Shown: positions 53,601-61,540 of the stretch, piece by piece
Position numbering within the stretch: the first letter of the stretch is position 1
Layout of the letters: every line of letters starts with the position of its first letter
From: Paraburkholderia piptadeniae
GTDB lineage: Bacteria; Pseudomonadota; Gammaproteobacteria; Burkholderiales; Burkholderiaceae
Reading direction: 5' to 3'
Assembly: GCF_900007165.1 (NCBI RefSeq)
Contig: NZ_CYGY02000047.1
Location: 62,301 to 126,300, forward strand
Length of the DNA stretch: 64,000 bases
The notes under the pieces: generated by a model
Seen by the model: only the letters and a program-made list of their open reading frames with translations
Told to the model about the DNA's origin: nothing
Database searches by the model: none
Position numbers and translations under genes: made by a program

Positions 53601-53745
53601 CAATGCTCATGGGCGGAGCGAACTCCGGAAATACATCGAGCTTCGCGCGTGTCAGGGTGTAGAGACCGTAGCCGGCTGTGATGATGGCCAGCGCATAGAT
53701 AACGCCGCGAAAGCGCAGCGAGAACCGGATAATTGCGTTGAGCAT
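50632..53745 (-). CDS. RND efflux pump, CusA/CzcA-type permease
   Basis: This 1037-residue inner-membrane trimer subunit has the usual 12 spans and two large periplasmic loops. The N-terminus RFSLRFRGVIYALAIITAGY and the loop FGGQTRQLQIQVDAAKLM belong to the heavy-metal-type RND branch. Span four carries GEVVDDAIIDVENIYRR, with several acidic residues for proton relay. The metal-type methionine/cysteine relay is not obvious, so the substrate may not be a metal ion. It works with the MFP and TolC-type genes just upstream. Confidence 0.92.
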   Translation of the reverse strand: MLNAIIRFSLRFRGVIYALAIITAGYGLYTLTRAKLDVFPEFAPPMSIVQTEAPGLTSEQVETLVTQPIENGLGGMVGLQSMRSRSIQGLSAITLVFGEHANVMQIRQLVSERVNALAATLPAGVMPPKLLPLTTTTSVVRTVGLTSQKHSLMELYDIAQWTIRPQLLSVPGVADVIVFGGQTRQLQIQVDAAKLMRYGLSMQDVMAAARVSTGVRGAGFIENDNQRIAVNADGQITTPDKLAAIVLHWSNGAAVRLGDVASVTWGAAPAVGAASIMGQPGVMLVLESQYGTNTLAVTKDIEKTMSTLRPVLDKQGVAVNADVFRPANFIDASVGHLRTALLVGAVLVIAVLFLFLLNVRTAVISAVAIPLSLLVAIIVLTSFGVSLNTMTLGGLAIALGEVVDDAIIDVENIYRRLRENRRLPKPLPAFRVVLRASFEVRSAVVFATFIVMLIFLPVLTLSGVAGKLFAPLGVAYILAVLASLCVALTLTPAMALALLVRGPLPEHEPKLIARLKVRYTALLMKVEQRVKTVMMAVSLMCVAALASVPFMSGNFIPELREGHYIVHMGLAPGTSLGESMRIGTQVSHALMQVPGVRLVAQHAGRANEVVDPAGVQLSEFEVDLKPMSASGQSWALYRINQALARFPGLTTSVNTFLVERIDETISGVTAPVVVNVFGDNLDVIDRKAQEIARVLGSIRGAASVRVESPPGIPELDVKLKLDQLNRWGFRPVEVLDAIQAAYQGTTISQVYQGSRTYDVVAVLAPRERAMLDGVGALMLRNPDGLSVPLRDLATIRQVSGRYQITHDGGRRMQTVSVNLGSRPVSNFVKEAQARVSREISMPQGTYAVFAGESEARAQSQRDLLVYGAMSLVGIALLLFLAIKSRRGVMLVMVNLPFALVGGVLGVVLTGANLSLGSMVGFVTLFGISLRNSIMLISHYEHLVHVDGLQWNPDTAVRGASERLVPILMTALVTALALLPLAVTSGAAGNEIEGPMAIVILGGLITSTALNLIVLPTLALRYGRFERDELAGPGPEAA

Positions 53746-53787
53746 GAGCAGTCGTTAGATTCGTGTCTTGCCGGGCGAAATGACGGG

Positions 53788-54852
53788 TCAGTCATCGCAT
53801 TCGGGCGGGTCCTTGCAGGCCGTCGCGATGCCTTGAGGCTTCTGTTCTTCGGAGAGCAGCAGCTGGGCACCCTGCGTGACGACACGGTCTCCTGCGTGAA
53901 AACCGGAGGTCACGAGCAAGCCCCGATCGCCCTCGTTGCTTGCGGGTACATAGCGCCGCGTGAAGTGATCCTGTGCCGTTTGTACGTACGCCCACTGCTG
54001 TCCGCCGTACCAGACGACGGCGGCATCGGGAATGACAAGCATCTGTGAGGCCGGCACCGGCGTTGGCACATGCGCGCTGGTGCGGGTGCCGACAGGCAAT
54101 GCCCGGTCCGCCGCGTAAAACCAGGGGATGCCCTGCACCGATGGATCGGCGAGCGGTGAAACCGACAGCTTCGTTGCGGCGACAACCTGGCCGTCCGGAG
54201 CGTCTGCCGTAATGCGCGCGGGCGCTGCACCCCTGAACCCCACGGGCAGCGTGACCCGCAGCACGACCATGCGGCCCGACTGCAGCCGCTGGAACAGGTC
54301 GGACCCCGGGCTCATCGACGCGCTCGCGAGCACATCACCGAACTGCTGGCGCATCGTCGCTTCCAGTCCGCTCACTGCGGCCGTGGCTGACTTCAGCTTC
54401 GCCTGATCGGCCTGCATGACAGCACGCGCATCCTGCAGGGTTTTCTGCGAGACGTTGCGGTCGTCCTGAAACAGCACGTTGCTGCGCTCATACTGCGTGT
54501 GTGAATTGCCGGCCTGGGCGGTCAGCGTACCGAGATCGGCACGCGCGGCGGCCAGCCGGTTACTCAGATCAAAAAGCGGCTGCAAGTCGACGACCGTTGC
54601 CCACGCCGTGCTGTCAGGTTGCACGGTGGCGAGGGCGAGCGGCGCAACCTCGATGTGACTCGCCTTCTGGACAGCCGGGCTGACGGTCACCACGGTTTCA
54701 CCGTTAATCGTCTGCACCCCCGGCTGAGGTGCTGCCGTGGCGGTCGCCGCCGATGCCGACGGTCCCGGGTAAAGCGTCTTATAGATGTACCAGCACCCGC
54801 CAGCGGCCAGCGCGAGTGTAATGGCGCAAAACAGTAGCAGCCGGGGTTTCAT
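53788..54852 (-). CDS. RND membrane fusion (adaptor) protein
   Basis: This 354-residue periplasmic adaptor is anchored by an N-terminal segment (LLLFCAITLALAAGGCWYIY). A possible lipobox cysteine is present. A coiled-coil hairpin lies at about residues 95-165, followed by beta-barrel and membrane-proximal domains (VIPDAAVVWYGGQQWAYVQT). The C-terminus ends CKDPPECDD, an unusual acidic tail with two cysteines. The start overlaps the outer-membrane gene stop by one base (TGATG). It links pump and channel. Confidence 0.88.
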   Translation of the reverse strand: MKPRLLLFCAITLALAAGGCWYIYKTLYPGPSASAATATAAPQPGVQTINGETVVTVSPAVQKASHIEVAPLALATVQPDSTAWATVVDLQPLFDLSNRLAAARADLGTLTAQAGNSHTQYERSNVLFQDDRNVSQKTLQDARAVMQADQAKLKSATAAVSGLEATMRQQFGDVLASASMSPGSDLFQRLQSGRMVVLRVTLPVGFRGAAPARITADAPDGQVVAATKLSVSPLADPSVQGIPWFYAADRALPVGTRTSAHVPTPVPASQMLVIPDAAVVWYGGQQWAYVQTAQDHFTRRYVPASNEGDRGLLVTSGFHAGDRVVTQGAQLLLSEEQKPQGIATACKDPPECDD

Positions 54853-56240
54853 CACCGTGGTTCCTGTTGTGTCAGAGATTCGTTTGCCTGCTCGGGTTCA
54901 AGGGGAAGTTGCATGGCATCCTCGAGCGCACCGGCTGCCTGTCGTGCGGCGAGAACGGCATCCAGGTGCGACATTTCGTTTGCCTCGTAGTCGGCATTCG
55001 CCTGCGTGAGCGTCAAACGGTCGGTGTCGCCAGCGGCAAAACCGGCCGCCTGGCTATCGAGCTGATGCCGGGCGATCGTGAGGTGGCGGGCCGAGATCTG
55101 CACGGCGTCAAGGCTCGCCCGATAGTGCGCGAGGGCATGATCCAGATCGCCGAGAATCGAGTCCTGCAAGGCGGCCGTGCGCGCGGCTGCTTCCTTGCGC
55201 TTCGCCTCGGCCTGGGCAATGGGTCCCTGGTTCTGGTCGAAAACCGGCAACGTAATGCCCGCAAGCCCGAACCCGATCTTGTGCGTGCCGGTGTCGTAGG
55301 TGTAGCCGGGTCCGAGATGGATATCGGGATACTGTTTGGCCACTTCGAGCTGGAGTGCCGACTCGGCCGCCGCATATTCGGAGAGCGAAGCAAGCAGATC
55401 AGCTCGATGGAAAATGGCGTCGCGCTGTGCATCAGCGGCAGGCGGCGCAGCCGGTGCCATACCGAATTCGCCGAGGTTGAACTGGATGCCGTCGAGCGCT
55501 GCCACCGGCACGCCGATCGCCGACGCCAGCTGCGCCTGGGCATCCTGCCGGGCGCTTTGGGCCGCGGCCAGATCAGCCTGCGCCTGGGTCGCCACGAGAA
55601 CGGCCGCGTCGACGTCCGGTCCCGAGTTCTCACCGACTGAGCGGCGCTTGCTGACCATCTGTACGACCTGTTGCAGGGCCTCGGTCTTGCGCGACAGGAA
55701 TGCCGAACGTTCCTGTGCGGCGTACAGCGCGAGCAGCGCATCCCGGACCTGCCCCCGGACCTTCCACGCTTCGTTGCCAATCGCAAGGCGTGCAGCTTCC
55801 GACAGGTGTGATGCCTGATCGACACGGTAGCCGCGCTTGCCCGCGGTCTCGATCGGAATGTCCAGTGCTGGGCCCCATATGAAGGGCGCGCCCGGTCCGG
55901 GATTGGGCGTCGCGAACTGCAGCGGCAACTGCACGACCGGGTTCGGAATCGTGTCGGCGACCTGAATGCCGGCTTTCGCGGTACCCCATTGGGCGCGCGC
56001 GATATCGAGAGCGGGACTGTAGTACCAGGCCGCGAGCGTAAGCATCTGCCTGTCCCAGCGCGGGACGGGCCACGGCTGGACGTCGTGACCCAGTTCCCTT
56101 GTGAGAAAGGCTCGCAGGTCTTCGCTCGCGAGCGAGCGATCCTCGAACTGTTGTGCCAGCTGCGCGGGCGCGATCGGCTGTGCGTGATAGGTCGCACAAC
56201 CGGCCAGCAGAGCGATGACAATCAGTATTGCTCGGCGCAT
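54852..56240 (-). CDS. TolC-family outer membrane channel
   Basis: This 462-residue lipoprotein has the signal MRRAILIVIALLAGC, with C15 as lipidation site. Two outer-membrane-efflux repeats follow, each with long coiled coils (EALQQVVQMVSKRRSVGENS in the first). GPALDIPIETAGKRGYRVDQ and YDTGTHKIGFGLAGITLPVF are typical beta segments of the CusC/CzcC type. It forms the trimeric exit duct for the RND pump. It is first of the three pump genes, following the sensor kinase after 96 bases. Confidence 0.91.
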   Translation of the reverse strand: MRRAILIVIALLAGCATYHAQPIAPAQLAQQFEDRSLASEDLRAFLTRELGHDVQPWPVPRWDRQMLTLAAWYYSPALDIARAQWGTAKAGIQVADTIPNPVVQLPLQFATPNPGPGAPFIWGPALDIPIETAGKRGYRVDQASHLSEAARLAIGNEAWKVRGQVRDALLALYAAQERSAFLSRKTEALQQVVQMVSKRRSVGENSGPDVDAAVLVATQAQADLAAAQSARQDAQAQLASAIGVPVAALDGIQFNLGEFGMAPAAPPAADAQRDAIFHRADLLASLSEYAAAESALQLEVAKQYPDIHLGPGYTYDTGTHKIGFGLAGITLPVFDQNQGPIAQAEAKRKEAAARTAALQDSILGDLDHALAHYRASLDAVQISARHLTIARHQLDSQAAGFAAGDTDRLTLTQANADYEANEMSHLDAVLAARQAAGALEDAMQLPLEPEQANESLTQQEPR

Positions 56241-56336
56241 TCCGGCATCCGTTGGTCTCGCTGCCGCCCGAGGAGGCGGCTCCAGACCCGGATGCTACGC
56301 AACCGGTTGTGAAATTTTCGTCAACAAGGTGGCGGA

Positions 56337-57632
56337 TCAGCCTCTGGCCGTGCCTCCGGGGCCTGCCAGCGGCAGGTTCAGCGACACGCGTGTGCCGCGA
56401 TGCGGCTCACTTTGGATCTGTATTGCCCAGCCATGCCGGTCGCAGATCTTTTTCACGATCGACAGGCCAATACCGAAACCCTGTTTTCCAGTCTGCGTCG
56501 GGGAGGCCCGGTAGAACCGGTCGAAAACGTGTGGCAACGCCTGCTCCGGGATGCCCGAGCCCGTGTCTTCGATATGCAACCAGCCGTCCACGTAGGAAAA
56601 ATGCACGCGACCGTGATCGGTGTAACGCGCGGCATTGTCGATCAGGTTCGAAAGGGCAATCGCCAGGGCGGATGGGTTTACTTTGACCTGAACGCTGCTA
56701 TCGATGTCGATCACCGTATGCAGGCCACTGTCCGCAAAGCGACCTTCAAATGGCGTGAGCGTGGTTCCGATCAAGCTCGCGAGCCTGACGGGTTCGACAC
56801 GCTGGGTGGGATCGTCGCGAGCAAGCATCAGTAGCGCATTGACGAGGTCGTGCATGCTGTCCGCCGCGCGGCTAATCTGCGCAAGCCGGGCGCGTGACTT
56901 GCCACTGACTGCCGGATCCTGTTCGAGCAGTTCGCAACTGGTCTTGATCGCCGTGAGCGGCGTGCGCAGCTCGTGGCTCACGTCGCCGGTAAAATCTTTC
57001 TCTCGCGCGATCATGTCCGCCATGCGCCGATGATAGTCGTTAAATGCCTCGACGAGCCCAATGAGTTCGGCTTCGTCATACCTGCCTGGATTGATCAAAG
57101 CCGTGCTTTCATGCCGGAGCGCCTTGACCTGACGGGCAAGTCCCGCGACCTGGCGCACCAGCAGTCCTGAGACGCCGAACGAAAGCCAGACCGTCAGCAG
57201 CGCAAAGAGCCCCGTGCCGGCCATGAGCACGTTGATCATCTCCCTGAAATGTTTTTCGTAACTGCTGAAGTCGTAGACACGGTAGAGCCGGGCCCCTCCG
57301 ACTGCGGCAATTGCAACGTGAATCTCCTTGCCGCCGACCTCGATCTCGCGCGTTCCCGCAGGCAAGGTGGCGACGCTCGCCGGCAGGATGATCGTGGACT
57401 TGTCCGCCGCTGAGACGAAGCCGCTCAGGCGCTCGTCGAAGGGCGGCAGCAGCGACGGATTCGCCTGATAGCTTCTCATCACGCTGGCCATGTCATCATG
57501 AATCAGTGCCGCAATGAGCCTCTCTTCCTGTGCTTCGGCAAGCACCCTGACGCCCAGCGACTGGGCAACGAGCAGCACGATCGTCAGCACGGAGAAAACG
57601 AACGCGACCTTGAAGCGCAGGCTATGACGCAT
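56337..57632 (-). CDS. Sensor histidine kinase
   Basis: This 431-residue membrane kinase has spans near residues 8-28 and 145-170, with a periplasmic sensor between. The HisKA motif DVSHELRTPLTAIKTSCELL has its phosphorylated histidine near residue 220. The HATPase N box is in ALSNLIDNAARY, with G1 in IEDTGSGIPEQ and G2 in KQGFGIGLSIVKKI. ATG 57632 overlaps the response regulator gene by 11 bases. It should sense a ligand in the periplasm and control the RND operon downstream. Confidence 0.93.
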   Translation of the reverse strand: MRHSLRFKVAFVFSVLTIVLLVAQSLGVRVLAEAQEERLIAALIHDDMASVMRSYQANPSLLPPFDERLSGFVSAADKSTIILPASVATLPAGTREIEVGGKEIHVAIAAVGGARLYRVYDFSSYEKHFREMINVLMAGTGLFALLTVWLSFGVSGLLVRQVAGLARQVKALRHESTALINPGRYDEAELIGLVEAFNDYHRRMADMIAREKDFTGDVSHELRTPLTAIKTSCELLEQDPAVSGKSRARLAQISRAADSMHDLVNALLMLARDDPTQRVEPVRLASLIGTTLTPFEGRFADSGLHTVIDIDSSVQVKVNPSALAIALSNLIDNAARYTDHGRVHFSYVDGWLHIEDTGSGIPEQALPHVFDRFYRASPTQTGKQGFGIGLSIVKKICDRHGWAIQIQSEPHRGTRVSLNLPLAGPGGTARG

Positions 57633-58311
57633 CGGTGTCGCCCGCGACGAGCCGGTAACCAAGCCCGTGGACAGTTTCGATCAACTCCGCCTCGCCTCGT
57701 TGCGTCAAGGCCTTGCGCAACGTGTAGATGTGCGCGCGCAGCGTGTCGCTGCCAGGCAGTTCGTCACCCCAGACCTCTGTCTCGAGTTCGGTACGGCCGA
57801 ATACCCGCCCCGGTGATTGCATCAGAATGCGCAGCAAGTGCAGGCATTTGGGCTGCAGCCTGATGACCCGGCCGGCGCGCTCGACGGCGAGCGTCGTCAG
57901 ATCGAGCCGCACGTCTGCGAATCGCAGTTCGTTCGTGGCAACCCCGCCCCGATATCGCTTGATGAGCGCGCCCAGCCGGGCGCCTACCTCCTTGAGCGAA
58001 AACGGCTTGACGAGGTAGTCGTCGGCGCCATGTACGAAGCCTGCGAGCTTGTCGTCGAGCGCGTCTTTCGCGGTGAGCATCAAAACCGGCGTGTCCCTGT
58101 GCGCTTCTTCGCGCAACTTGCGGCACAGCGTCAGTCCGTCCATTCGCGGCAGCGACAGATCGAGCAGGATCGCGTCCCATGAATCGGAGACGGCCATCTT
58201 CAGACCGGTTTGGCCATTGGAGGCGCGATCGACCTCGTAGCCGCTCGCTTCCAGATAGTCATAGAGGTTCGCGGCGATCGCAGGATCGTCCTCGACAATG
58301 AGCACCTTCAT
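57622..58311 (-). CDS. OmpR-family response regulator
   Basis: This 229-residue regulator has a receiver domain (1-118), with acidic pocket VEDD at residues 7-10, phospho-acceptor aspartate in ILLDLSLPRMDG near residue 51, TAKDA and the lysine in LVKPFS. The winged-helix output domain covers about 125-225 (RLQPKCLHLLRILMQSPGRV, VHGLGYRLV). Its ATG overlaps the stop of the kinase fossil by ATGA. It is first of the intact minus-strand set running through kinase, TolC, MFP, RND and DedA genes. Confidence 0.95.
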   Translation of the reverse strand: MKVLIVEDDPAIAANLYDYLEASGYEVDRASNGQTGLKMAVSDSWDAILLDLSLPRMDGLTLCRKLREEAHRDTPVLMLTAKDALDDKLAGFVHGADDYLVKPFSLKEVGARLGALIKRYRGGVATNELRFADVRLDLTTLAVERAGRVIRLQPKCLHLLRILMQSPGRVFGRTELETEVWGDELPGSDTLRAHIYTLRKALTQRGEAELIETVHGLGYRLVAGDTDAS

Positions 58312-58690
58312 AACGTATTGTTTGTCGATCTTTCGTTGACGCTCTCAGGGTTGAGCTGCTGAAAGCCTGGGGAAAACTTTAGTTGGATCATCAGGCCTCG
58401 CTGCTCAAGACCGTTTCCGGGCGAAAGTCTCGCCCGGTGTTGTTCCGCGATGCGCCGGACAATCGGCAACCCCAGACCACTACCTGACCTGACCTGGCGT
58501 GGCCGTTGCCGCAGTAAAACGCTCCCACATTCGTGCGCGCTCGGCCTCTGGAATACCCGGACCCGTGTCGCAGACTTCAAGCATCGCACAGTTGTCTTCC
58601 TGCCGCACAATAACGTCGACACGCGAACGCGCGCCGGCGTCTTTCGAGGACCGAGACACGCTGATGCGGACCTCGCGTGATCCGCTCGCG
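58308..58690 (-). pseudogene. C-terminal fragment of a second histidine kinase gene
   Basis: The minus strand reads RQEDNCAMLEVCDTGPGIPE then AERARMWERF in one frame, and SGSGLGLPIVRRIAEQHRA in another, the G1 and G2 boxes of a histidine kinase ATPase domain. The shift lies at 58483-58496 in AGGTCAGGTCAGGT; one more 5-bp AGGTC unit would restore the frame. The C-terminus is intact and its TGA overlaps the response regulator ATG by four bases. The sensor, HisKA and N box are gone. Confidence 0.8.
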
Positions 58691-58775
58691 GCGCGCTTTG
58701 CTGACCTACGGCTGCGATAGCCGGTCCGGAACAATGCTTGCTGTTCGCAAGGCAGATCAACCGAAGGAGCGCGAC

Positions 58776-58943
58776 ATGGCCGAACAGCACAAACCCGGCG
58801 AGAAGATCCAGACATCTGGTATCTACATGGCGGTGAAAGAAGGCGACGGCGGCTCCGGCTTCGAAGTGACGTGTGTGTCGATGTCGACGGCGCGCATTTT
58901 CCGCCCACGCGCAGCGGCAAAGGTGGACAAGCACTATGAGTAA
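58776..58943 (+). CDS. Small conserved protein, YjzC-like start
   Basis: This 55-residue protein has GAAGGAGCGCGAC before its ATG, a strong ribosome binding site. KPGEKIQTSGIYMAVKEGDG resembles the opening of YjzC-type small proteins, which are of unknown role. One cysteine is present; there is no signal or membrane segment. Its stop is overlapped by the next gene's ATG by eight bases, so the two are probably translated together. Confidence 0.6.
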   Translation: MAEQHKPGEKIQTSGIYMAVKEGDGGSGFEVTCVSMSTARIFRPRAAAKVDKHYE

Positions 58944-59247
58944 GCCGCCTGGAACACGGTCAATACTTCCTGCTCTGGTGCTTTTGCTCGCCGGCTGTGC
59001 CGTCGGCGGCATGCCATACACCGGGATGCACCTCACTCCAACAGAGTGCCGCGACCTGGCGGCGCTCAGGACCAACGCGCCACCTACGATGGCGCAACAC
59101 CATAGCGAACTAGCTGCGCTGAGGAAAGCGGGCTACGACCCGTCACCGTGGTATGACGATCCGTACTACCCGGAAGATCTACAAGAGGCACAGCGCCTGG
59201 TCGACTATTGGTTCCAAACGGAGTGCCAGCACCTTCAACCCGGGTGA
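58936..59247 (+). CDS. Small lipoprotein, DUF4148-like
   Basis: This 103-residue protein has a lipoprotein signal, SILPALVLLLAGC, cysteine near residue 21. The mature part has ELAALRKAGYDPSPWYDDPY then YPEDLQEAQRLVDYWF. That L-x2-AGY-P then YP-x2-LQ-AQ pattern is shared with DUF4148-type small exported proteins common in Burkholderiaceae. Two cysteines near both ends of the mature part could pair. It should sit in the periplasm on a membrane anchor; function unknown. Confidence 0.7.
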   Translation: MSKPPGTRSILPALVLLLAGCAVGGMPYTGMHLTPTECRDLAALRTNAPPTMAQHHSELAALRKAGYDPSPWYDDPYYPEDLQEAQRLVDYWFQTECQHLQPG

Positions 59248-59335
59248 GAAGCCAAGGTGAATACGAACATCTCCCGGCTTAGCGCGTACCAACTGTGCGT
59301 CGCATCGCGGCGGTGATCCGTTGAAGGACGGATGA

Positions 59336-60256
59336 CTACGCCGACCAGTCTGCCGCGATCTGCGTCAGCGTCTTTCGCAGCCAGACGCTGCCAGGATCAG
59401 CTTGATCGCGAGGATGCCATGCGGCGAACAGTGAAAATCCGCGCGCCTCGAACGGCAGCTCGAACACATCGAGCACGTCGCGATAGCGCGTGACGAGCCG
59501 CGACGGCAGCGTCGAGACATAGTCCGTGCGAATGAGCAACTCGGGCACGAGCGTAAAGTGCTGAACCGACAGCGCAACGCGGCGCGCGCGCCCAAGCGCC
59601 TGCAAATGCTCGTCCATGAAGCCAAAAAAACTGCCACCGCTCGTCGAAACGAGCACATGGCCCAGCGCACAGTAGCTATCGAGATCAACCGGCGCGAGTC
59701 CGCGCGGATGCCCTTTGCGCTGCACAAAGACGAAGTGCTCGTCGTAAAGTTTGCGCGCCTTCGTCCACGCCGGAACCATCCGCTCCGAACCGATCAGCAG
59801 ATCGATCTCGCCGCGCTCGAAGCGCTCGACGCTCGTCAATTGCTCCGCGGCGACGAACGCGAGTTGCACGCCCGGCCCCGCATGCTCGGGCCACGACTGC
59901 ATCAGCTGAAAACCGAGCACAGCGATCGCCTGATCGCTGGCGGCAATCGTGAAACGGCGCGTGTCGGCGAACGGATCGAAGGCCGGCTGCTGGCGAATGA
60001 CGGCTTCGAGATGGTTGAGTACCTCATGGAGGGGCGTCATCAGCGCAATGGCGCGCGCACTTCTTGTCATGCCGCGGCCGCTCGGCGACGGAATCAGGAG
60101 CGGATCACCGAAGATCTGCCGCAGGCGCGCGAGCTGCGTCGAGAGCGCCGGCTGCGTCAGATGCAGCCGCTCGGCCGCGCGCGTTACATTGGCTTCCTCG
60201 AGCAGCGCATCGAGCGACACCAGCAGATTCAGATCGATTCCTCTCAAATCAAACAC
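59336..60256 (-). CDS. LysR family transcriptional regulator
   Basis: This 306-residue regulator, taken from GTG 60256, begins FDLRGIDLNLLVSLDALLEE, then ANVTRAAERLHLTQPALSTQ, the typical NodD/LinR-like helix-turn-helix start. A GTG at 60304 would add 16 residues. The effector domain begins near residue 95. It is divergent from the MDR dehydrogenase gene at 60348, and the usual rule is that such a LysR protein controls its divergent neighbour. Confidence 0.9.
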   Translation of the reverse strand: MFDLRGIDLNLLVSLDALLEEANVTRAAERLHLTQPALSTQLARLRQIFGDPLLIPSPSGRGMTRSARAIALMTPLHEVLNHLEAVIRQQPAFDPFADTRRFTIAASDQAIAVLGFQLMQSWPEHAGPGVQLAFVAAEQLTSVERFERGEIDLLIGSERMVPAWTKARKLYDEHFVFVQRKGHPRGLAPVDLDSYCALGHVLVSTSGGSFFGFMDEHLQALGRARRVALSVQHFTLVPELLIRTDYVSTLPSRLVTRYRDVLDVFELPFEARGFSLFAAWHPRDQADPGSVWLRKTLTQIAADWSA

Positions 60257-60272
60257 GTTGATAGGTCCAATG

Positions 60273-60289
60273 TTGACTATTGATTTCAA
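60273..60289. promoter_or_regulatory. Candidate LysR-type site in the divergent intergenic region
   Basis: TTGA at 60273-60276 and TCAA at 60286-60289 form a 17-base dyad in an AT-rich stretch between lysR and the MDR gene. It is a plausible binding site, though it does not match the strict T-N11-A form. Confidence 0.3.
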
Positions 60290-60347
60290 GAATATGTCGG
60301 CCACTACTACAGTTCAATCGTCCGATGACCATTCTTGAGGAAAGACG

Positions 60348-61436
60348 ATGAAAGCCTGGATGCTCGACGAACCCGGCAAACCCCTGGTCTTGCGCGATGA
60401 GCCGACGCCGCTACCGCGGCGCGGCGCCGTGCTGCTGCGAATGGAGGCGGTGCCGCTGCTCAGCTATACCCGGTCGTACGTCGAAGGCAAGCTGCCATAC
60501 GCATTTCCGCCCGGGCCGTTTTCGCCGGGGACGAACGGCATCGGCATTATCGAGACCGTCGGCGAAGGCGTGTTTGGTTTTCGGCCCGGCCAGCGCGTCG
60601 TCGTGCACCCGCACTGGGTCGCCAATGAAGCCGTGGCCGAGCCCGAGCAGATTCTGATTGGCCTCACCGGCATCAGCGCGGGCAGCGCACCGATGCTCGC
60701 AGATTTTCCGCACGGAACGCTGCGCGAGTTCGCGGAATTTCCGGCTTCATCCGTGCTGGCACTCGACGGCCTGGATGCCATACCGTCAGCGCGCCTGGCG
60801 GCGCTCGGCAAATTTTCGGTGCCGTTCGGCGGCTTGCGCCGCGGCAGACTTGCGGCCGGCGAGACAGTGATCGTGAACGGCGCGACGGGATACTTCGGTT
60901 CGGCGGCCGTGATCGCGGGGCTGGCGCTCGGGGCCAGCCGCATCGTCGCGCTCGGCCGTCGCGCCGAGCCGCTCGCGAAGCTCGCCGAGTTGGGCCGCGG
61001 CCGCGTCGTGCCGATCGTGCTGACGCGCGATGGTGCACGCGATGTCGCTGCAATCCGTGAGGCGGCTGGCGGCGGTGCCGACCTCGCTTTCGACATGGTC
61101 GGCCACGCACAGGAACCGGATGCGACGCTCGCGGCGCTACGCAGCTTGCGCCGCAACGGGCGGCTCGTGCTGATGGGCAGCATGGATGTCGATCTGCCCA
61201 TCGCCTACAGCGAGATGCTGCGCAACAACTGGGAGCTGATCGGTCACTTCATGTACGGCCGCGCCGATTACCTCGCGCTCGTGTCGCTCGTGTCGTCGGG
61301 ACTGTTGTCGCTCGATGTTGTCGAGCTTGCCACCTATCCGTTCGCACGGCTCGAAGCGGCGATTGATCGCGCGGGTGCCGCGCAGGGGCTCCAGTGCACG
61401 GTTGTCAGTGCGGAAGAAGAAAGAGCTTGGGGTTGA
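60348..61436 (+). CDS. Zinc-independent MDR family oxidoreductase (quinone reductase-like)
   Basis: This 362-residue medium-chain dehydrogenase/reductase has a GroES-like N-terminal part (LRDEPTPLPRRGAVLLRMEA) and FSPGTNGIGIIETVGEGVFG. The Rossmann motif VIVNGATGYFGSAAVIAGLALG lies near residues 178-199. The cysteine and histidine ligands for catalytic and structural zinc are absent, which points to quinone-oxidoreductase-like chemistry with NADPH. GAGGAAAGACG precedes the ATG. Divergent lysR probably regulates it. The substrate is unknown. Confidence 0.87.
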   Translation: MKAWMLDEPGKPLVLRDEPTPLPRRGAVLLRMEAVPLLSYTRSYVEGKLPYAFPPGPFSPGTNGIGIIETVGEGVFGFRPGQRVVVHPHWVANEAVAEPEQILIGLTGISAGSAPMLADFPHGTLREFAEFPASSVLALDGLDAIPSARLAALGKFSVPFGGLRRGRLAAGETVIVNGATGYFGSAAVIAGLALGASRIVALGRRAEPLAKLAELGRGRVVPIVLTRDGARDVAAIREAAGGGADLAFDMVGHAQEPDATLAALRSLRRNGRLVLMGSMDVDLPIAYSEMLRNNWELIGHFMYGRADYLALVSLVSSGLLSLDVVELATYPFARLEAAIDRAGAAQGLQCTVVSAEEERAWG

Positions 61437-61540
61437 GAGCGCTGCACGACCGCTCGCGCCGAGGGCGGCTCACGCGGCGAGAGTCAGGGTAGTCAAGGAC
61501 GACTGAAAGGGACGGCGTAACAATCAATAGGCCGGATGGT

